Source of the DNA: Sulfopaludibacter sp035606355
GTDB lineage: Bacteria; Acidobacteriota; Terriglobia; Bryobacterales; Bryobacteraceae
Assembly (NCBI GenBank): GCA_035606355.1
Contig: DATNFO010000018.1
Span: 248,001 to 312,000 of the forward strand
Direction: 5' to 3'
DNA length: 64,000 bases
The notes beneath the pieces are model-generated. The model did not search any database and was not told where the DNA came from. It was given only the letters and a program-made list of their open reading frames with translations. This document shows, in pieces, positions 63,782 through 64,000 of the stretch. The position numbers and the translations under genes are program-made. The stretch's first letter is position 1. Every line of letters starts with the position of its first letter.

Positions 63782-64000
63782 ATGACGAACTCGGAATTGA
63801 TCCAAAGTGTGACGGACGTGCTGATCGGTATGGATCCCGTAACCAACTTCGGAACGGTTCTCGTGGTCGAAGATCCCTTCATCCGCCGATACGTGCAGCG
63901 GATCCTCGAGCGCGAAAACCGGCAGACGCTGCAGGCCGAAGCGCAACACGGCGTCGCGATGCTGGCCGCCCGTGACCCCGAAATCTCCCTGGTGATCACC
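63782..64000 (+). CDS. Response regulator receiver-type protein (3' end outside window)
   Basis: From ATG at 63782 the frame is open to the end (73 codons). 'TVLVVEDPFIRRYVQRILERENRQTLQAEAQHGVAMLAARDPEISLVIT' is the start of a CheY-like receiver: acidic pair in 'VVED', helix 1, and the strand that should end in the phospho-acceptor Asp just past the window. About 25 residues precede the domain. The output domain cannot be seen. Confidence 0.8.
   Translation, partial: MTNSELIQSVTDVLIGMDPVTNFGTVLVVEDPFIRRYVQRILERENRQTLQAEAQHGVAMLAARDPEISLVIT

Overview
This window looks like chromosomal DNA of an acidobacterium close to Candidatus Solibacter / Bryobacterales. The base composition is GC-rich. 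It carries five genes of the TIGR03435 family, two large MacB/FtsX-type ADOP permeases, proteins ending in the Solibacter-type TIGR03437 domain, a PEP-CTERM protein, and many secreted carbohydrate-active or beta-propeller proteins. No phage, plasmid, transposase, CRISPR array or rRNA was seen. One tRNA gene, tRNA-Ser(CGA), lies at 5840-5929 on the minus strand.

Layout. 1-8.4 kb: a TIGR03435 fragment, secreted CHRD/TIG proteins, an alpha-L-fucosidase, tRNA-Ser and a nitronate monooxygenase. 7.1-11.2 kb: repeat-rich spacers around a TIGR03435 gene and an ADOP permease. 11.2-16.2 kb: a VOC protein, ilvE with a flippase-like membrane protein, a TolB-like propeller protein and hpt. 16.2-18.1 kb: a PEP-CTERM protein and a secreted protein. 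18.1-29.1 kb: the rplA-rplJ-rplL-rpoB-rpoC operon, with its own promoters, an attenuator-like hairpin and a dispersed repeat between rpoB and rpoC. 29.1-34.2 kb: three TIGR03435 genes around a translationally coupled ECF sigma / anti-sigma / zinc-ribbon operon, then a nucleotidyltransferase pair. 34.2-41.5 kb: a Uma2 nuclease, a large membrane protein, and a tightly packed five-gene operon that reads as a sphingolipid (ceramide) pathway. 42-51.2 kb: an ankyrin protein, an apparently circularly permuted D-amino-acid oxidase, a G1/A4 (eqolisin) peptidase, a second ADOP permease and a BNR-propeller protein. 51.2-64 kb: a Kir-type potassium channel, DinB, groES, Skp/OmpH, citrate synthase, a GH28 polygalacturonase, a decayed TIGR03437 gene, mlaF-like and mobA genes, two cell-wall hydrolases and the start of a response regulator.

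How genes work together. The clearest unit is 36635-41537: DUF3047 protein, NAD-dependent epimerase/reductase, AUR1-like PAP2 transferase, GNAT-like acyltransferase and serine-palmitoyltransferase-like enzyme. All are on one strand with overlaps or gaps of a few bases. By comparison with the Caulobacter pathway they could make a 3-ketosphinganine, N-acylate it, reduce it and add a phospho-head-group. The second striking item is the D-amino-acid oxidase at 43316-44443: its usual C-terminal motif block precedes the FAD-binding Rossmann fold.

Repeats. Three dispersed families recur: (R1) an element of roughly 200 bp built round a long hairpin with a conserved asymmetric loop; (R2) a palindrome that sits right at stop codons, mostly between convergent genes; (R3) an inverted repeat made of CGCAGATGAA units. 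All calls come from reading the sequence; no database search was possible.
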